Source: Microbulbifer elongatus
GTDB lineage: Bacteria; Pseudomonadota; Gammaproteobacteria; Pseudomonadales; Cellvibrionaceae
Reading direction: 5' to 3'
DNA length: 64,000 nt
Assembly: GCF_020524885.1 (NCBI RefSeq)
Contig: NZ_JAIVKJ010000003.1
Location: forward strand, 38,501-102,500
The translations under genes were made by a program, and so were the position numbers. The notes under the pieces were generated by a model that was given only the letters and a program-made list of their open reading frames with translations, did not search any database and was not told where the DNA came from. Numbering within the stretch: the stretch's first letter is position 1; the number at the start of each line of letters is the position of its first letter. Shown piece by piece: positions 1 through 9,426 of the stretch.

Positions 1-1213
1 AGGCAGCGCCGAAGATCTGCTGCGCTGGCTCGATGATAACTGCACCGGTGATTGCCAGGTACTAACCATCCCCCACAACCCCAACTTTTACTGGGGCCGC
101 TTGTACTGGGGCAAGAACAGTGATGGCAGCGAGTGGAACCAGGGTATGGTCGAACTGCGCGAACGCATGGATCGCCTCGTGGAAGTCATGCAGGTGAAGG
201 GCAACTCCGAGTGCGTGACCGGCGTCATGACCTCCGATGAGGCGTGTAACTTTGAGGTGGTGTTTCCGAAGTGTGAAGGGGATAACACTGTTGGTTGTGC
301 CAATGAGTTCGGTGTTGTGCGCAATGGCCTGAAATTCGGCCTTCGCCACCAGGCCGATCTGGGGGTCAACCCGTTCAAGCAGGGCATTATTGCCTCCACC
401 GACAACCACAATGCCACCCCGAGTGATACCGTGGAAAGTGAGTTCTTGGGGCACTACGCGAATAACGACGCCTCACCGAAAGTGCGCCTGGGGCTCGAAC
501 TCAATCCCACCGCGGCCGCCATGGGCATGAGCGGGGAAGATGACCCGACCAAATTGTACAACCCCGGTGGTATCGCTGGTGTCTGGGCTGAGAGCAATAC
601 CCGAGAAGGTATCTGGGACGCGCTACACCGTAAAGAAACCTTTGGCACCAGCGGTACCCGTACCAAGATCCGTCTGTTTGCCGGATTCGATTTCCCGGCC
701 GATATGCACAGCAAGGACAACTGGGTAGCGATGGGCTACGAGTCCGGCGTGCCCCAAGGCGGTGATCTCAGCAAGGCAGCGGACGGCAAAGCGCCGACAT
801 TGATGGTGTGGGCACAGCGCGACCCAAACAGTGCACCCCTGGCACGCCTGCAGATCATCAAGGGCTGGCGTACTGCCGACGACAAGCTGGAAGAAATGAC
901 TTACGACGTAGCCTGTTCCGATGGCGCCACCCCCGATCCCAAAACCCACCAGTGTCCGGATAACGGAGCCACAGTAAATCTGGAAGACTGTTCCATCAGT
1001 TCCGACAAGGGTGACGCCCAGCTTGCCGCTACCTGGACCGACCCAGACTTCGACCCCGCCGAACACGCCTTTTACTACGCCCGCGTACTGGAAAACCCGG
1101 TATGCCGCTGGAGCATGTACGACGCGAAAAAGGCCGGTGTTGAACATCCCAAGGACTTGCCCAAAACCATACGCGAGCGCGCTTGGTCGTCACCCATCTG
1201 GTATACGCCCTAA
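1..1213 (+). CDS. DUF3604 protein, 5' truncated by the window edge
   Basis: The reading frame is open from base 2 and has no start inside the window, so only the C-terminal ~403 residues are visible. The C-terminus, with 'RERAWSSPIWYTP', closely matches the complete DUF3604 lipoprotein at 23994-25907, as do 'STDNHNATPS' and 'ETFGTSGTRTKIRLFAGFDF'. DUF3604 proteins are predicted PHP-like metal-dependent hydrolases, usually exported; the reaction is not established. The visible part contains several cysteines (around CTGDC and CSDGATPDPKTHQC) that may form disulfides, consistent with a periplasmic or surface location. A sulfatase gene follows after 24 bp on the same strand, so the two are probably cotranscribed. 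Family assignment is confident; function is not. Confidence 0.9.
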   Translation, partial: GSAEDLLRWLDDNCTGDCQVLTIPHNPNFYWGRLYWGKNSDGSEWNQGMVELRERMDRLVEVMQVKGNSECVTGVMTSDEACNFEVVFPKCEGDNTVGCANEFGVVRNGLKFGLRHQADLGVNPFKQGIIASTDNHNATPSDTVESEFLGHYANNDASPKVRLGLELNPTAAAMGMSGEDDPTKLYNPGGIAGVWAESNTREGIWDALHRKETFGTSGTRTKIRLFAGFDFPADMHSKDNWVAMGYESGVPQGGDLSKAADGKAPTLMVWAQRDPNSAPLARLQIIKGWRTADDKLEEMTYDVACSDGATPDPKTHQCPDNGATVNLEDCSISSDKGDAQLAATWTDPDFDPAEHAFYYARVLENPVCRWSMYDAKKAGVEHPKDLPKTIRERAWSSPIWYTP

Positions 1214-1237
1214 CTTGGTAAAGGGAAGAGTAGAGAA

Positions 1238-3706
1238 GTGGTGACAAGATTTACTGGTGCAGCGCTATCGGCATTGATTCTATCCCTGACGTTAAGCGGC
1301 TGTTCCCGTGATGCCGCGCCCCCGCCGGACGCAAACAGCGCTTCCGCTGCGGATAAGCAGACAGACCTCGCGGCGTCAGTGAATGAGTCTGACCGTAGCG
1401 GGCCGGCAACCGCCGCACAGACGCAGGGTAACAATAGTGACAACTGGCCCGACCGGGAGCATCTGCCAAACGACCTGTCGCCCTTCGAAGGCAGTATCGG
1501 CACGACCTACGAGGAGTCGGAGTCTGCCTGGCAGAAAGTACCAGCGGCACCGGAAGGTGCACCGAACGTAATTGTGATCCTGCTGGATGACGTGGGCTTT
1601 GGGCAGACGTCCACTTTCGGTGGCCTGATCCCGACCCCGAATCTGGATAAACTGGCGAACGAAGGACTGCGCTATAACCGCTTCCACACCACCGCTATCT
1701 GCGGCCCATCGCGCGCGGCACTGTTGACCGGGCGCAACCATCACCAGTCGGGCAGTGGCTTCCTGATGGAATGGGCAACGGGCTTTCCCAGCTACTCCTC
1801 CTATATCCCGAAAAGCACCGCGACCATTGCCGAAATATTAAAAGGCAATGGCTACAGCACCTGGTGGTACGGCAAGAACCACAATACGCCGGACTGGGAA
1901 GCTACAGTATCCGGCCCCTTCGACCGCTGGCCGACGGGCCTGGGCTTTGATTACTTCTACGGATTTAACGCCGGGGAAACCCACCAGTACTATCCGGTGC
2001 TGTTTGAGAACACGGTGCCGGTCGAGCCGGACAAGTCGCCGGAAGAGGGCTACCACTTCATGAGGGACATGACCGACCGCGCCATCGCCCGTATGAAGTT
2101 TGCCAAGTCTGTTGCCCCGGACAAACCGTTCTTTATGTATTTCGCCCCCGGGGCCATGCATGCGCCCCATCACGTCACCGCCGAGTGGCGTGAGAAGTTC
2201 AAGGGCAAGTTCGATATGGGCTGGGACAAATATCGCGAAGAGGTATTCAAGCGTCAGAAGGAAATGGGCATAGTGCCGGCCGACACCAAGCTGACGGAGC
2301 GACCGGAATGGGTGCCCGCGTGGGACAGCCTGAGTGATGATCAGAAAAAAGCCTACAACGCGCTGTTTGAGAACTTTGCCGGTTACTTTGCCTTTACCGA
2401 CCACGAAGTAGGGCGGCTTATTGACGCGGTGGATGAGTTGCCCGATGCCGACAATACGCTGGTGATTTACATCGTTGGCGACAATGGCGCATCCGCGGAA
2501 GGCGGGCCCGATGGCACCATGAATGAAATTAAAAACCTGAACGGCTTGCCAACAACACTGGATGAGATCCTGGAAAATCTCGACAAGCTGGGTGGGCCGG
2601 AATCGGAGCCCCATTACCCGGTCGGTTGGGCCTGGGCTGGCAACACGCCGTTCCAGTGGGTCAAGCAGGTTGCCTCGCACCTGGGTGGTACCCGCAACCC
2701 GATGGTGATCCGCTGGCCCGCCAAGATAAAACACGATGACCAGCCCCGGGATGCATTCCTGCATCTGGTGGATGTTGTGCCGACTATTCTGGAAGCCGCC
2801 AATGTGCCCATGCCGGAAACGGTCAATGGTATCGAGCAGAAGCCGTTGGTGGGCAAGTCGTTCCTCGCCAGCTTCAGTGACCCGCAGTTTAGCGGGCGTC
2901 CAGAGCAATACTTTGAGGTATTCAGTAACCGTTCCATGTATGCCGATGGATGGAAGGCGAATGCGCAGCATACATTGCCATGGAGGCAGGATCTGGCGCC
3001 GGGCAATTGGGAAAAAGACGAGTGGGAGCTGTATAACCTCGAAGAGGATTTCTCTGAGGCCAATAACCTCGCAACGGAAAACCCCGACAAACTTGCAGAA
3101 CTGAAGAAGAAGTTCGATCAGGCTGCAAAGGACAACGAGGTGTACCCAATGGATGACCGCGGCGCGGGCCGCTTGGGTATGCCCAAGCCGCCGGTGCCGG
3201 GGGCTATTCCCGATTCCACAATTTACACCTACTACCCGGGCGCTGTGCGTATCCCCGAAGTGGCCGGCCCTTCCATGAAGAATGCGTCCTGGACACTGAC
3301 CGCCGATGTGAAAGCCGAGGGTGCCAAGACCGAAGGGGTGATCCTGGCGGTGGGCGGTGTGGCCGCCGGACTGGTGTTGTATTTGGATAAAGGGGTGCCG
3401 GTATTCGATTACAACTTCTTTGAAAAGCACACCACCTTGAAAGGCAACAAAGCCGTCACCGGTGATGCGAACATTGAAGTGGACTTCGATTACCAGGGTG
3501 ATAAGCCCGGCGGCGCGGCAAAGCTGACCCTCAAGGTCAACGGCGAAACCGTGGCCACCGGAGAAGTACCCGAAACCGTCGCCGGACGTTTTGGTATCGA
3601 TACCTTCGGTATCGGAGAAGACACCGGACAGCCAGTGACCCATGAATACGAGCCGCCAAATGCGTTTACCGGGGAGATAGAGAAAGTGGTCGTGGAAATG
3701 AAGTAA
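1238..3706 (+). CDS. Arylsulfatase, lipoprotein (sulfatase family S1)
   Basis: 822 residues. The start is GTG at 1238 (a second GTG follows at once), with an aaggga-type ribosome site about 10 bases upstream. A lipoprotein signal ends in LTLSGC with Cys22, so the enzyme is probably anchored in the outer membrane or periplasm. After a low-complexity linker to about residue 105, the sulfatase fold begins with '[11 protein letters not shown]' (metal ligands Asp117/Asp118) and carries the formylglycine motif [12 protein letters not shown] with Cys155. A C-terminal beta-rich extension (about 640-822) is typical of the large ~780-residue bacterial arylsulfatases. It would hydrolyse sulfate esters after Cys155 is oxidised to formylglycine; no maturation enzyme is in the window. 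Likely in an operon with the preceding DUF3604 gene; a terminator follows at 3744. Confidence 0.95.
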   Translation: MVTRFTGAALSALILSLTLSGCSRDAAPPPDANSASAADKQTDLAASVNESDRSGPATAAQTQGNNSDNWPDREHLPNDLSPFEGSIGTTYEESESAWQKVPAAPEGAPNVIVILLDDVGFGQTSTFGGLIPTPNLDKLANEGLRYNRFHTTAICGPSRAALLTGRNHHQSGSGFLMEWATGFPSYSSYIPKSTATIAEILKGNGYSTWWYGKNHNTPDWEATVSGPFDRWPTGLGFDYFYGFNAGETHQYYPVLFENTVPVEPDKSPEEGYHFMRDMTDRAIARMKFAKSVAPDKPFFMYFAPGAMHAPHHVTAEWREKFKGKFDMGWDKYREEVFKRQKEMGIVPADTKLTERPEWVPAWDSLSDDQKKAYNALFENFAGYFAFTDHEVGRLIDAVDELPDADNTLVIYIVGDNGASAEGGPDGTMNEIKNLNGLPTTLDEILENLDKLGGPESEPHYPVGWAWAGNTPFQWVKQVASHLGGTRNPMVIRWPAKIKHDDQPRDAFLHLVDVVPTILEAANVPMPETVNGIEQKPLVGKSFLASFSDPQFSGRPEQYFEVFSNRSMYADGWKANAQHTLPWRQDLAPGNWEKDEWELYNLEEDFSEANNLATENPDKLAELKKKFDQAAKDNEVYPMDDRGAGRLGMPKPPVPGAIPDSTIYTYYPGAVRIPEVAGPSMKNASWTLTADVKAEGAKTEGVILAVGGVAAGLVLYLDKGVPVFDYNFFEKHTTLKGNKAVTGDANIEVDFDYQGDKPGGAAKLTLKVNGETVATGEVPETVAGRFGIDTFGIGEDTGQPVTHEYEPPNAFTGEIEKVVVEMK

Positions 3707-3743
3707 GTCACTGCCACGATGTTCACGGTTTACCAACAAAAAG

Positions 3744-3770
3744 GCCCGCACGGTTGTGCGGGCTTTTTTT
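3744..3770. terminator. Bidirectional intrinsic terminator
   Basis: An 8-bp perfect stem GCCCGCAC/GTGCGGGC with a GGTT loop is followed by seven T on the + strand and preceded by an A-run, giving a U-run on the - strand. It lies between the convergent arylsulfatase genes ending at 3706 (+) and 3786 (-) and would serve both. Confidence 0.9.
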
Positions 3771-3785
3771 GGTGGGAGGACCCAA

Positions 3786-5354
3786 TCAGTTACTGTGCGC
3801 GGCACCGGATCTCAGCTGCTCCTCAATTTTTTTGAGGTTAAACGAGCCGGGTGATTGGCTGGGTGGATATTCCTCCATGGTTTTCAGGAACTTCGCGGCC
3901 ATTTGCTGTAGCGGTACCAGCACGAAGGCGCGCTCAAGTAACCAGTCGTAGTAGCTGTTGGCGTTGTGCTGGGCGCGTTCGAAAGGATCGCGGCGCAGGT
4001 TGAAGATCAGCGGCACCCGCAATTCGGTAAAGGGCTCCATCCACACGCCAAAGGCCTTGCCGCGGTTTTCCAGGAAGACCGCTTTCCACGCATCGTAGCG
4101 CATGGCGACGATCTGACCATCATCATTCACGTAAATGAACTCTCGACGGGGGGATTCTTCCGTTGTTCCGGTCAGGTAGTCGAGCATATTGTAGCCATCG
4201 ATATAGTTTTTGTAGCTGCGGCCGATCAGCTTGGTGCCCTTGAGTAACTGGTCCTTGATATTGGGGTTACCACCGGCGGCGGCAAAGGTAGGCAGCCAGT
4301 CTTCGTGTGAGACGATCCCGTTGAGCACTTTTCCTGCAGGGAATTTTCCCGGCCAGCGTACAAACGCGGGTACCCGGTAAGCACCTTCCCAGTTGGAGTT
4401 TTTCTCACTGCGGAAAATGGTGGTGCCGGCATCGGGCCAGGTGTTGAAGTGAGGACCGTTGTCTGTTGAATAGAATACGATGGTGTTGTCGGTAATTTTC
4501 AGCTGGTCCAGCAGATCCAGTAGCTGGCCTACATGCTGGTCGTGTTCCACCATTCCATCCTGATATTCATTGCCCGTTGGGCCGGAAAGCCCCTTGTGCT
4601 CTTCCTTCACATGCGTGCGGAAGTGCATACGGGTGGCATTCCACCAGACAAAGAATGGCTTGCCCGCATTTACCTGCTGCTTGATAAAGTCCATGGCAGC
4701 GGCGAGGGTTTCCTCGTCTATGGTTTCCATGCGTTTCTTGGTCAGCGGGCCGGTATCTTCGATCTTGCCGTCGGCAGTGGCTTTAACTACGCCGCGAGGG
4801 CCAAATTTTTTGCGGAATTCGGGATCTTTCGGGTAGTCACGATTTTCCGGTTCCTCTTCCGCATTCAGGTGATAGAGGTTACCGAAGAATACATCGAAGC
4901 CGTGGTTGGTCGGCAAATGCTCGTCGCGGTCACCGAAGTGGTTTTTACCAAACTGACCGGTGGCATAACCGAGGCTTTTCATCACCGCAGCGATGGTCAC
5001 GTCGGTTTTCTGCCAACCTTCTTTCGCCCCCGGTAGCCCCACTTTTGTCATACCCGTGCGTACCGGGACATTACCGCCCATAAAGGCGGCGCGACCGGCA
5101 GTGCAGGATTGCTGCCCGTAGTAGTCGGTGAAACCGAGGCCCTCTTTGGCAATGCGATCAATATTGGGAGTCTTGTAACCCATCATGCCTCTGCTGTTGG
5201 CACTGATATTCCATACACCGATGTCATCGCCCCAGATCACCAGGATATTGGGTTTTTCCTGAGCCTGGGTCGAGCCATGGAATACGGTAAGTAGTGCCGC
5301 GGCCGTGAGTGAGATCGGCACTTTGAGTAAACGGCGCAGGGAAAGTCGTTTCAT
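3786..5354 (-). CDS. Arylsulfatase, periplasmic (sulfatase family S1)
   Basis: 522 residues. The ATG is preceded by a strong GGAGGA ribosome site at 5 bases. A Sec signal peptide (about 1-31, ending STQA-QEK) is followed by 'NILVIWGDDIG' with metal-binding Asp43/Asp44 and the formylglycine motif SCTAGRAAF with Cys84. This is the C-x-A-x-R variant, not the C-x-P-x-R form of the first sulfatase. The third sulfatase (15567-17078) shares this CTAGR motif and the phrases 'YPKDPEF/YPKDAEF', 'KKFGPRGV' and 'KRMETIDEE/KRMETFDEE', so the two are paralogues. The HAD phosphatase gene lies 63 bp upstream on the same strand and may be cotranscribed. The natural substrate is unknown. Confidence 0.95.
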   Translation of the reverse strand: MKRLSLRRLLKVPISLTAAALLTVFHGSTQAQEKPNILVIWGDDIGVWNISANSRGMMGYKTPNIDRIAKEGLGFTDYYGQQSCTAGRAAFMGGNVPVRTGMTKVGLPGAKEGWQKTDVTIAAVMKSLGYATGQFGKNHFGDRDEHLPTNHGFDVFFGNLYHLNAEEEPENRDYPKDPEFRKKFGPRGVVKATADGKIEDTGPLTKKRMETIDEETLAAAMDFIKQQVNAGKPFFVWWNATRMHFRTHVKEEHKGLSGPTGNEYQDGMVEHDQHVGQLLDLLDQLKITDNTIVFYSTDNGPHFNTWPDAGTTIFRSEKNSNWEGAYRVPAFVRWPGKFPAGKVLNGIVSHEDWLPTFAAAGGNPNIKDQLLKGTKLIGRSYKNYIDGYNMLDYLTGTTEESPRREFIYVNDDGQIVAMRYDAWKAVFLENRGKAFGVWMEPFTELRVPLIFNLRRDPFERAQHNANSYYDWLLERAFVLVPLQQMAAKFLKTMEEYPPSQSPGSFNLKKIEEQLRSGAAHSN

Positions 5355-5417
5355 AGGATCCTCCAGGACTGACCGTGACGGGAGTTATACAGTGGGGTTA
5401 CTAGAGCGGGCTGTGGA

Positions 5418-6416
5418 TTAGGGTTTGTCAAAGGGGTAAACCACCTTCCAGTCTTTCTGCATGTCGATAACCACCCAGCCTTTCTTGCTGGCGTCATCAA
5501 GACCTTTGTTCAATTGGCCGATATGGGAGTCGCGGTCGTAGGCCCACTCCCGTTTGCCATCCGTATGGTGCAATATCAGGCCAAAGCGCGGGCCCTCGCC
5601 GGCGGTGGTCCACTCCAGCATTTGATAATCACCATCGGAATTACCCGAGGCAAAGATCGGTCGCTGGCCGATGTACTGGTGAATGCCTACCGGCTTGCCC
5701 TCCTTGTCATCCACCAAGTTGATTTCCGGTAGCTTGATAATGACCGGTTTGCCATTTTTAACTTCGTATTTTGCCTTGAGGCTGGAGCCCACTACCTGAT
5801 CCGGGGGAATCCCGTAGGTTTGCTCGGCGAAAACCCGCATAAAGTCCACACCGCCGCCGGAGACGATAAACGTCTTGAACCCGTTAGCGCGCAGGTAACC
5901 CAGCAATTCCAGCATCGGCTGATAGATCATTTCATTGTAGGGACGGTTGGTTTTCGGGTGGCGGGCGGTTTTCAGCCAGTCAGCCACATTGGCTTGGAAT
6001 TCTTCCGCGGTCATATTGGTGTGGGTGGCGGCGAGAATTTTCATCAGGCCCTCTTTGCCACTGGCCATCACTTTGGCGGTGTCGCCCCTCAGGATCGAGG
6101 CGAAAGGTTCTTGGGTTTTCCACTCGGGGTGCTCAGGAGCCATCTTCTTCACTTGATCCAGCGCATAGATCAATTGGAAATAAACAGGCTGCTCCGACCA
6201 CAAATTGCCGTCGTTGTCGAAGGTAGCTATGCGCTGGTTTTCCGGTACGAAATCCGGTGAACCGCTTTTCGTGACATTTTCCACGAAGCCTACGATGGCC
6301 TCTTTGGTCGGCCCGTCATTCCAGGAGGGCAGTGGATCCGCGGCTGCGGCCGTTGTGGCCACAACCAATCCACAAATGAGAATCAGCAGAAGTCGCTGAG
6401 TCATTGCAAACTGCAT
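5418..6416 (-). CDS. HAD-superfamily phosphatase, exported
   Basis: 332 residues with a Sec signal peptide (hydrophobic 8-24, cleavage near AAAA-DPLP). HAD motifs are clear: motif I 'ATFDNDGN' (nucleophile Asp67, acid/base Asp69), motif II 'FIVSGGG' (Ser186), a Lys near 241 and motif IV 'GNSDGD' (Asp261/Asp263). The layout resembles periplasmic phosphoserine-phosphatase-like proteins, which I associate with sulfatase neighbourhoods in marine bacteria. It probably hydrolyses a phosphate monoester in the periplasm. A second ATG four codons in (6404) is an alternative start. It lies just upstream of the sulfatase gene on the same strand; no terminator separates them. Confidence 0.88.
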   Translation of the reverse strand: MQFAMTQRLLLILICGLVVATTAAAADPLPSWNDGPTKEAIVGFVENVTKSGSPDFVPENQRIATFDNDGNLWSEQPVYFQLIYALDQVKKMAPEHPEWKTQEPFASILRGDTAKVMASGKEGLMKILAATHTNMTAEEFQANVADWLKTARHPKTNRPYNEMIYQPMLELLGYLRANGFKTFIVSGGGVDFMRVFAEQTYGIPPDQVVGSSLKAKYEVKNGKPVIIKLPEINLVDDKEGKPVGIHQYIGQRPIFASGNSDGDYQMLEWTTAGEGPRFGLILHHTDGKREWAYDRDSHIGQLNKGLDDASKKGWVVIDMQKDWKVVYPFDKP

Positions 6417-6583
6417 AGTTACATCTCGCAGTAACGGTCGCCGCTAATAGCAGGCAGGTAAATCTACATCTCTAATCACCTTAGACGGATTTTCTCGATG
6501 TTGCCGGTGGCGTAGAAAATTTTGTGAAGTGTGACCGTCGAATCGAATGAACGCCGAGCTTCAGGGCAGAGGTACGCACAGAG

Positions 6584-7813
6584 TCAGGGGTTAAGCGGTG
6601 GCAATGGGGGTTGCTGGGCACGGGCGGCCTTGGGCCGCAATGCCTCGATGGCCTTGGTCAACTGGCGCCAGACGGCGGCGCTGGAAACACTGGCCGGAGT
6701 GTCGCCATATTGCATGGCGCCCAGGGCCAGTAGTGCCGGCTGAAGGCTCTGTGCCGCCGATGGCACACGGCGTTTGTATTCCCTGGTTGCCTGTAACAGG
6801 GCGGCGTAGTTGCGGGTATTACAGGCGGTGTACATACGTTGCCAGGCGGCGAGCCCGCTGGCTTCTGCGCGCAGGGCACGCTTGTTCTGGAACTCGTGAA
6901 TCCGCGGCAGGCCCCAACGCCAGATCAGCCACAGGAAAACGGCGGCGGCGGCGAGTATGAGAAGTTTTTCCCATAGGCTAGTGCCTGCGAGTGCGCCGGG
7001 GCCGCGCGCATGTACTTTTATTTCATCGACGCTGGTGGTTTTGATATTGTCATCGTCCAGGTCATACCAGCGCAGGGTGATCGCCGGCAGGGTACCGCGC
7101 GCACGACCTTCCGCCACATAGGTCATACGCTCGCTGCGGGTGCCGGTAGTCGCATCGGTGCGCGGATCGGTCTTGTCGGCTGCCTTGTGCGCATCGGCGT
7201 AGGCGGCGAGCCCCTCCGGACTGCGGGTGTCGAGCAGCTGCGGAATAAACATCACCGTGGTGCCTTCGATGATGGCGGTGACGGTGCGGGAAAAGGCGTC
7301 GCCAGGGCGGAGATCTTCCGGGTCACCTTCGATTTTCTGGGTGAGCGTCAGATCCCTGGCGGCGATAAACGGAGTCAGCCCCTCGGCACCTTTGGGCGTT
7401 GTAACCCTAATCGGAGGCGGGGCAAGTCTGAGTGCGGTTTGCAGCTCGCCGGTGCCGTCAGGATCGCTATAGGTCACCTTGATCTCGCCGGCGGGGAGTT
7501 GGTAGTTGCCCGGCGCCAGCGGGACGATAAGGTATTCCCGGGTGACGCCGGCCCAGGTCTGCCCATCGATGACCCGGCTGACGGCGAGAGAGGAACGCCC
7601 GGGAAGAGTCACCGAGAGGTTGGGTTGGTCGAACTCCGGGAAGTCCGCTGGTTGGGTCATCCAGGTAGGCACCAGGATGGTGACGAACAGGGAGATGGAC
7701 TGGCCGGGAACGGCTTTTACTTCCGACAGTTTGGATTCGATGATTGGCTTGTCTGCCGCCAGGGTGGCGGCGCTAAGCATCCACGTGGTGAGGAGTACCG
7801 TCCATCGCTTCAT
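6584..7813 (-). CDS. BatD-like membrane-anchored protein
   Basis: 409 residues. A signal peptide (1-19) precedes a large periplasmic beta-rich region with BatD (oxygen tolerance) features: 'VPGQSISLFVTI', 'REYLIVPLAPGNYQLPAGEI' and 'PGDAFSRTVTAIIEGTTVMFIPQL'. A single transmembrane segment lies near 285-305 and a short cytoplasmic helical tail follows. It is the last gene of the moxR-DUF58-DUF4381-batA-batB-batD operon, starting inside the stop of batB (ATGA overlap 7810-7813). Bat proteins have been linked to oxidative stress tolerance and envelope integrity, and MoxR/VWA systems to maturation of protein complexes, but the target here is unknown. Confidence 0.85.
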   Translation of the reverse strand: MKRWTVLLTTWMLSAATLAADKPIIESKLSEVKAVPGQSISLFVTILVPTWMTQPADFPEFDQPNLSVTLPGRSSLAVSRVIDGQTWAGVTREYLIVPLAPGNYQLPAGEIKVTYSDPDGTGELQTALRLAPPPIRVTTPKGAEGLTPFIAARDLTLTQKIEGDPEDLRPGDAFSRTVTAIIEGTTVMFIPQLLDTRSPEGLAAYADAHKAADKTDPRTDATTGTRSERMTYVAEGRARGTLPAITLRWYDLDDDNIKTTSVDEIKVHARGPGALAGTSLWEKLLILAAAAVFLWLIWRWGLPRIHEFQNKRALRAEASGLAAWQRMYTACNTRNYAALLQATREYKRRVPSAAQSLQPALLALGAMQYGDTPASVSSAAVWRQLTKAIEALRPKAARAQQPPLPPLNP

Positions 7814-9426
7814 GGATTGTTGTCCCCGGTGCTGTCTTCCTCGGTTTCGTTTTTCTCATTCGGGGCATTGGCGGCTTCGGCGGCAAAGCGCTGTTTCAGG
7901 TATTCACCGGTGCTGGTGTCGAGGGTGGACATCCACTGGTCGGCACTGACCGGGTTGTCCTTTTTTGTCTTCATTTGTTCCTGAGGCTCCTGCTCCTGGT
8001 CGAAGTCGGACTCCTCTCCCTCGTCATCGGATGCTTCTAGTTCTTCCTCCTCCTCACCGCGAGAATCTTCCATGTACGCGATAATTTTCTTCGTCAGCGC
8101 CAGGTTTTCTTTTGCTCCCGGATATTCCGGGTCCAACTGCAACACCTGCTGAAACGCCGCGACAGCGCCCTCGTACTGGCCGGTTTTTGCCATTGCCATA
8201 CCGCGGGTAAACAGGGCTTCCGGTGTAGTTAGGCCGGCAAGTGCATTGGCGGCGTCTTCAAATTGCCCGGCTTCGTACAACGCATAGCCCTTGCGGTACG
8301 GGTCCTGAAAACTTTCCGCAGCGCGGCGGTAGTCATGGCGGTAGCTGAACCACTGCCCCTGCTGGTCCGGGGTCAGCAGCCGTCCCATTAGCCCGCCACC
8401 TGTTTTCGTTTCGCTTTCCGCGCTGACCTGAGCATTGGCATGGTTCGGGAAATTGCTTAGCAATACGAAAACCGCTATAGCGCTCGTGCTGGATGCGATG
8501 GCTCTTGAAGACATGGCCCAGCCGCGGCGGAACCACAGCAGTGCCAGCAGCGCCGCGGGCCATGCCAGCCACCAGCCGCGATCTTCCCACTGCAGGTTTT
8601 CATCCGAGGCCAGTGCCTGTTGGAAGGCACTATTGAAATAGCGGTTGAGCGCACGCAGGTCGCTCTTGTCCGCTGTCACGCGTTCTACGGTTGAGTCGCT
8701 GACCAGGGAAACGGCACCACCATTGTCGTTGCCCGGAGCTACCAGCAGAAAACCCAGGCTGTTTTTTTCCGTGCGCTTTGCCATGGCACTGGCATCACTG
8801 TCGCTCAGGCTGTCCAGCACAAACAGGATGCCTCCGGGTGTCTCGTCCCTGGCCAGTATCTGCTCCGCCAGCTTCAGCGCGGCTGTGGCGTTTTCTCCCG
8901 GTACTGGCATCACGTCGGGACTGAGACCTTCGAGGTAGGGTCGCAGCAGTTCCTGGTCTTCCGTCAGTGGCACTACGCGATGGGCACTGCCGGCATAGGC
9001 GACGAGGGCGGTGGGTGCGCCGTCGCGGGTTTCCAGCAGGTCTAGCACTTTCTGTTTGGCCCGTGCCAGCCGCTCTGGCGGTACGTCTTTTTCCGTCATG
9101 CTGTCGCTGACTTTCAGTACAACGACCAGCGGTGTGGTTTTTGCCATGAGCGGGTCGGGCAGACGCGTCCAGCTGGGGCCCGCGGCGCCGAGGGCCAGTA
9201 ACGTGAGTAGCAAGGCGATCAGGTCCACCGGTTTGAACTTGTGCCGGCTCCGCTCGCCAACTGCAAGCGCTTTGGCCAGGTGTGGTGCAATCTGGCCACT
9301 GGTCTCGGCGTCGCTACGCTGGTCTCGGCGGAAGAACCACCAGAGTGGAAATATTGGTACAAGGAACAGCAGCAAGGCCGGGCGCAGGAAGTGAAACACC
9401 GAGAAGGCTTCGAGCAGACTACTCAT
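7810..9426 (-). CDS. BatB/BatC-like VWA-TPR membrane protein with altered MIDAS
   Basis: 538 residues. Two N-terminal membrane helices (about 13-31 and 67-84), a von Willebrand A domain (98-290), another membrane helix (near 300-318) and a C-terminal TPR region (about 370-450) are followed by a very acidic tail rich in Glu/Asp and Gln. The metal-ion-dependent adhesion motif DxSxS reads K105-V-S107-D-S109 here, so the first Asp is Lys; the neighbouring BatA keeps a canonical site. The protein looks like a fusion of BatB (VWA) with BatC (TPR). It overlaps batA and batD by 4 bp on either side, so the operon is translationally coupled. Role: presumably a scaffold in the MoxR/Bat complex at the inner membrane. 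Confidence 0.85.
   Translation of the reverse strand: MSSLLEAFSVFHFLRPALLLFLVPIFPLWWFFRRDQRSDAETSGQIAPHLAKALAVGERSRHKFKPVDLIALLLTLLALGAAGPSWTRLPDPLMAKTTPLVVVLKVSDSMTEKDVPPERLARAKQKVLDLLETRDGAPTALVAYAGSAHRVVPLTEDQELLRPYLEGLSPDVMPVPGENATAALKLAEQILARDETPGGILFVLDSLSDSDASAMAKRTEKNSLGFLLVAPGNDNGGAVSLVSDSTVERVTADKSDLRALNRYFNSAFQQALASDENLQWEDRGWWLAWPAALLALLWFRRGWAMSSRAIASSTSAIAVFVLLSNFPNHANAQVSAESETKTGGGLMGRLLTPDQQGQWFSYRHDYRRAAESFQDPYRKGYALYEAGQFEDAANALAGLTTPEALFTRGMAMAKTGQYEGAVAAFQQVLQLDPEYPGAKENLALTKKIIAYMEDSRGEEEEELEASDDEGEESDFDQEQEPQEQMKTKKDNPVSADQWMSTLDTSTGEYLKQRFAAEAANAPNEKNETEEDSTGDNNP

Noticed and set aside
1838..3805. 655-codon open frame on the minus strand opposite the first sulfatase
   Set aside because: It is the antisense shadow of a GC-rich gene with clear sulfatase motifs; no protein features and no ribosome site.
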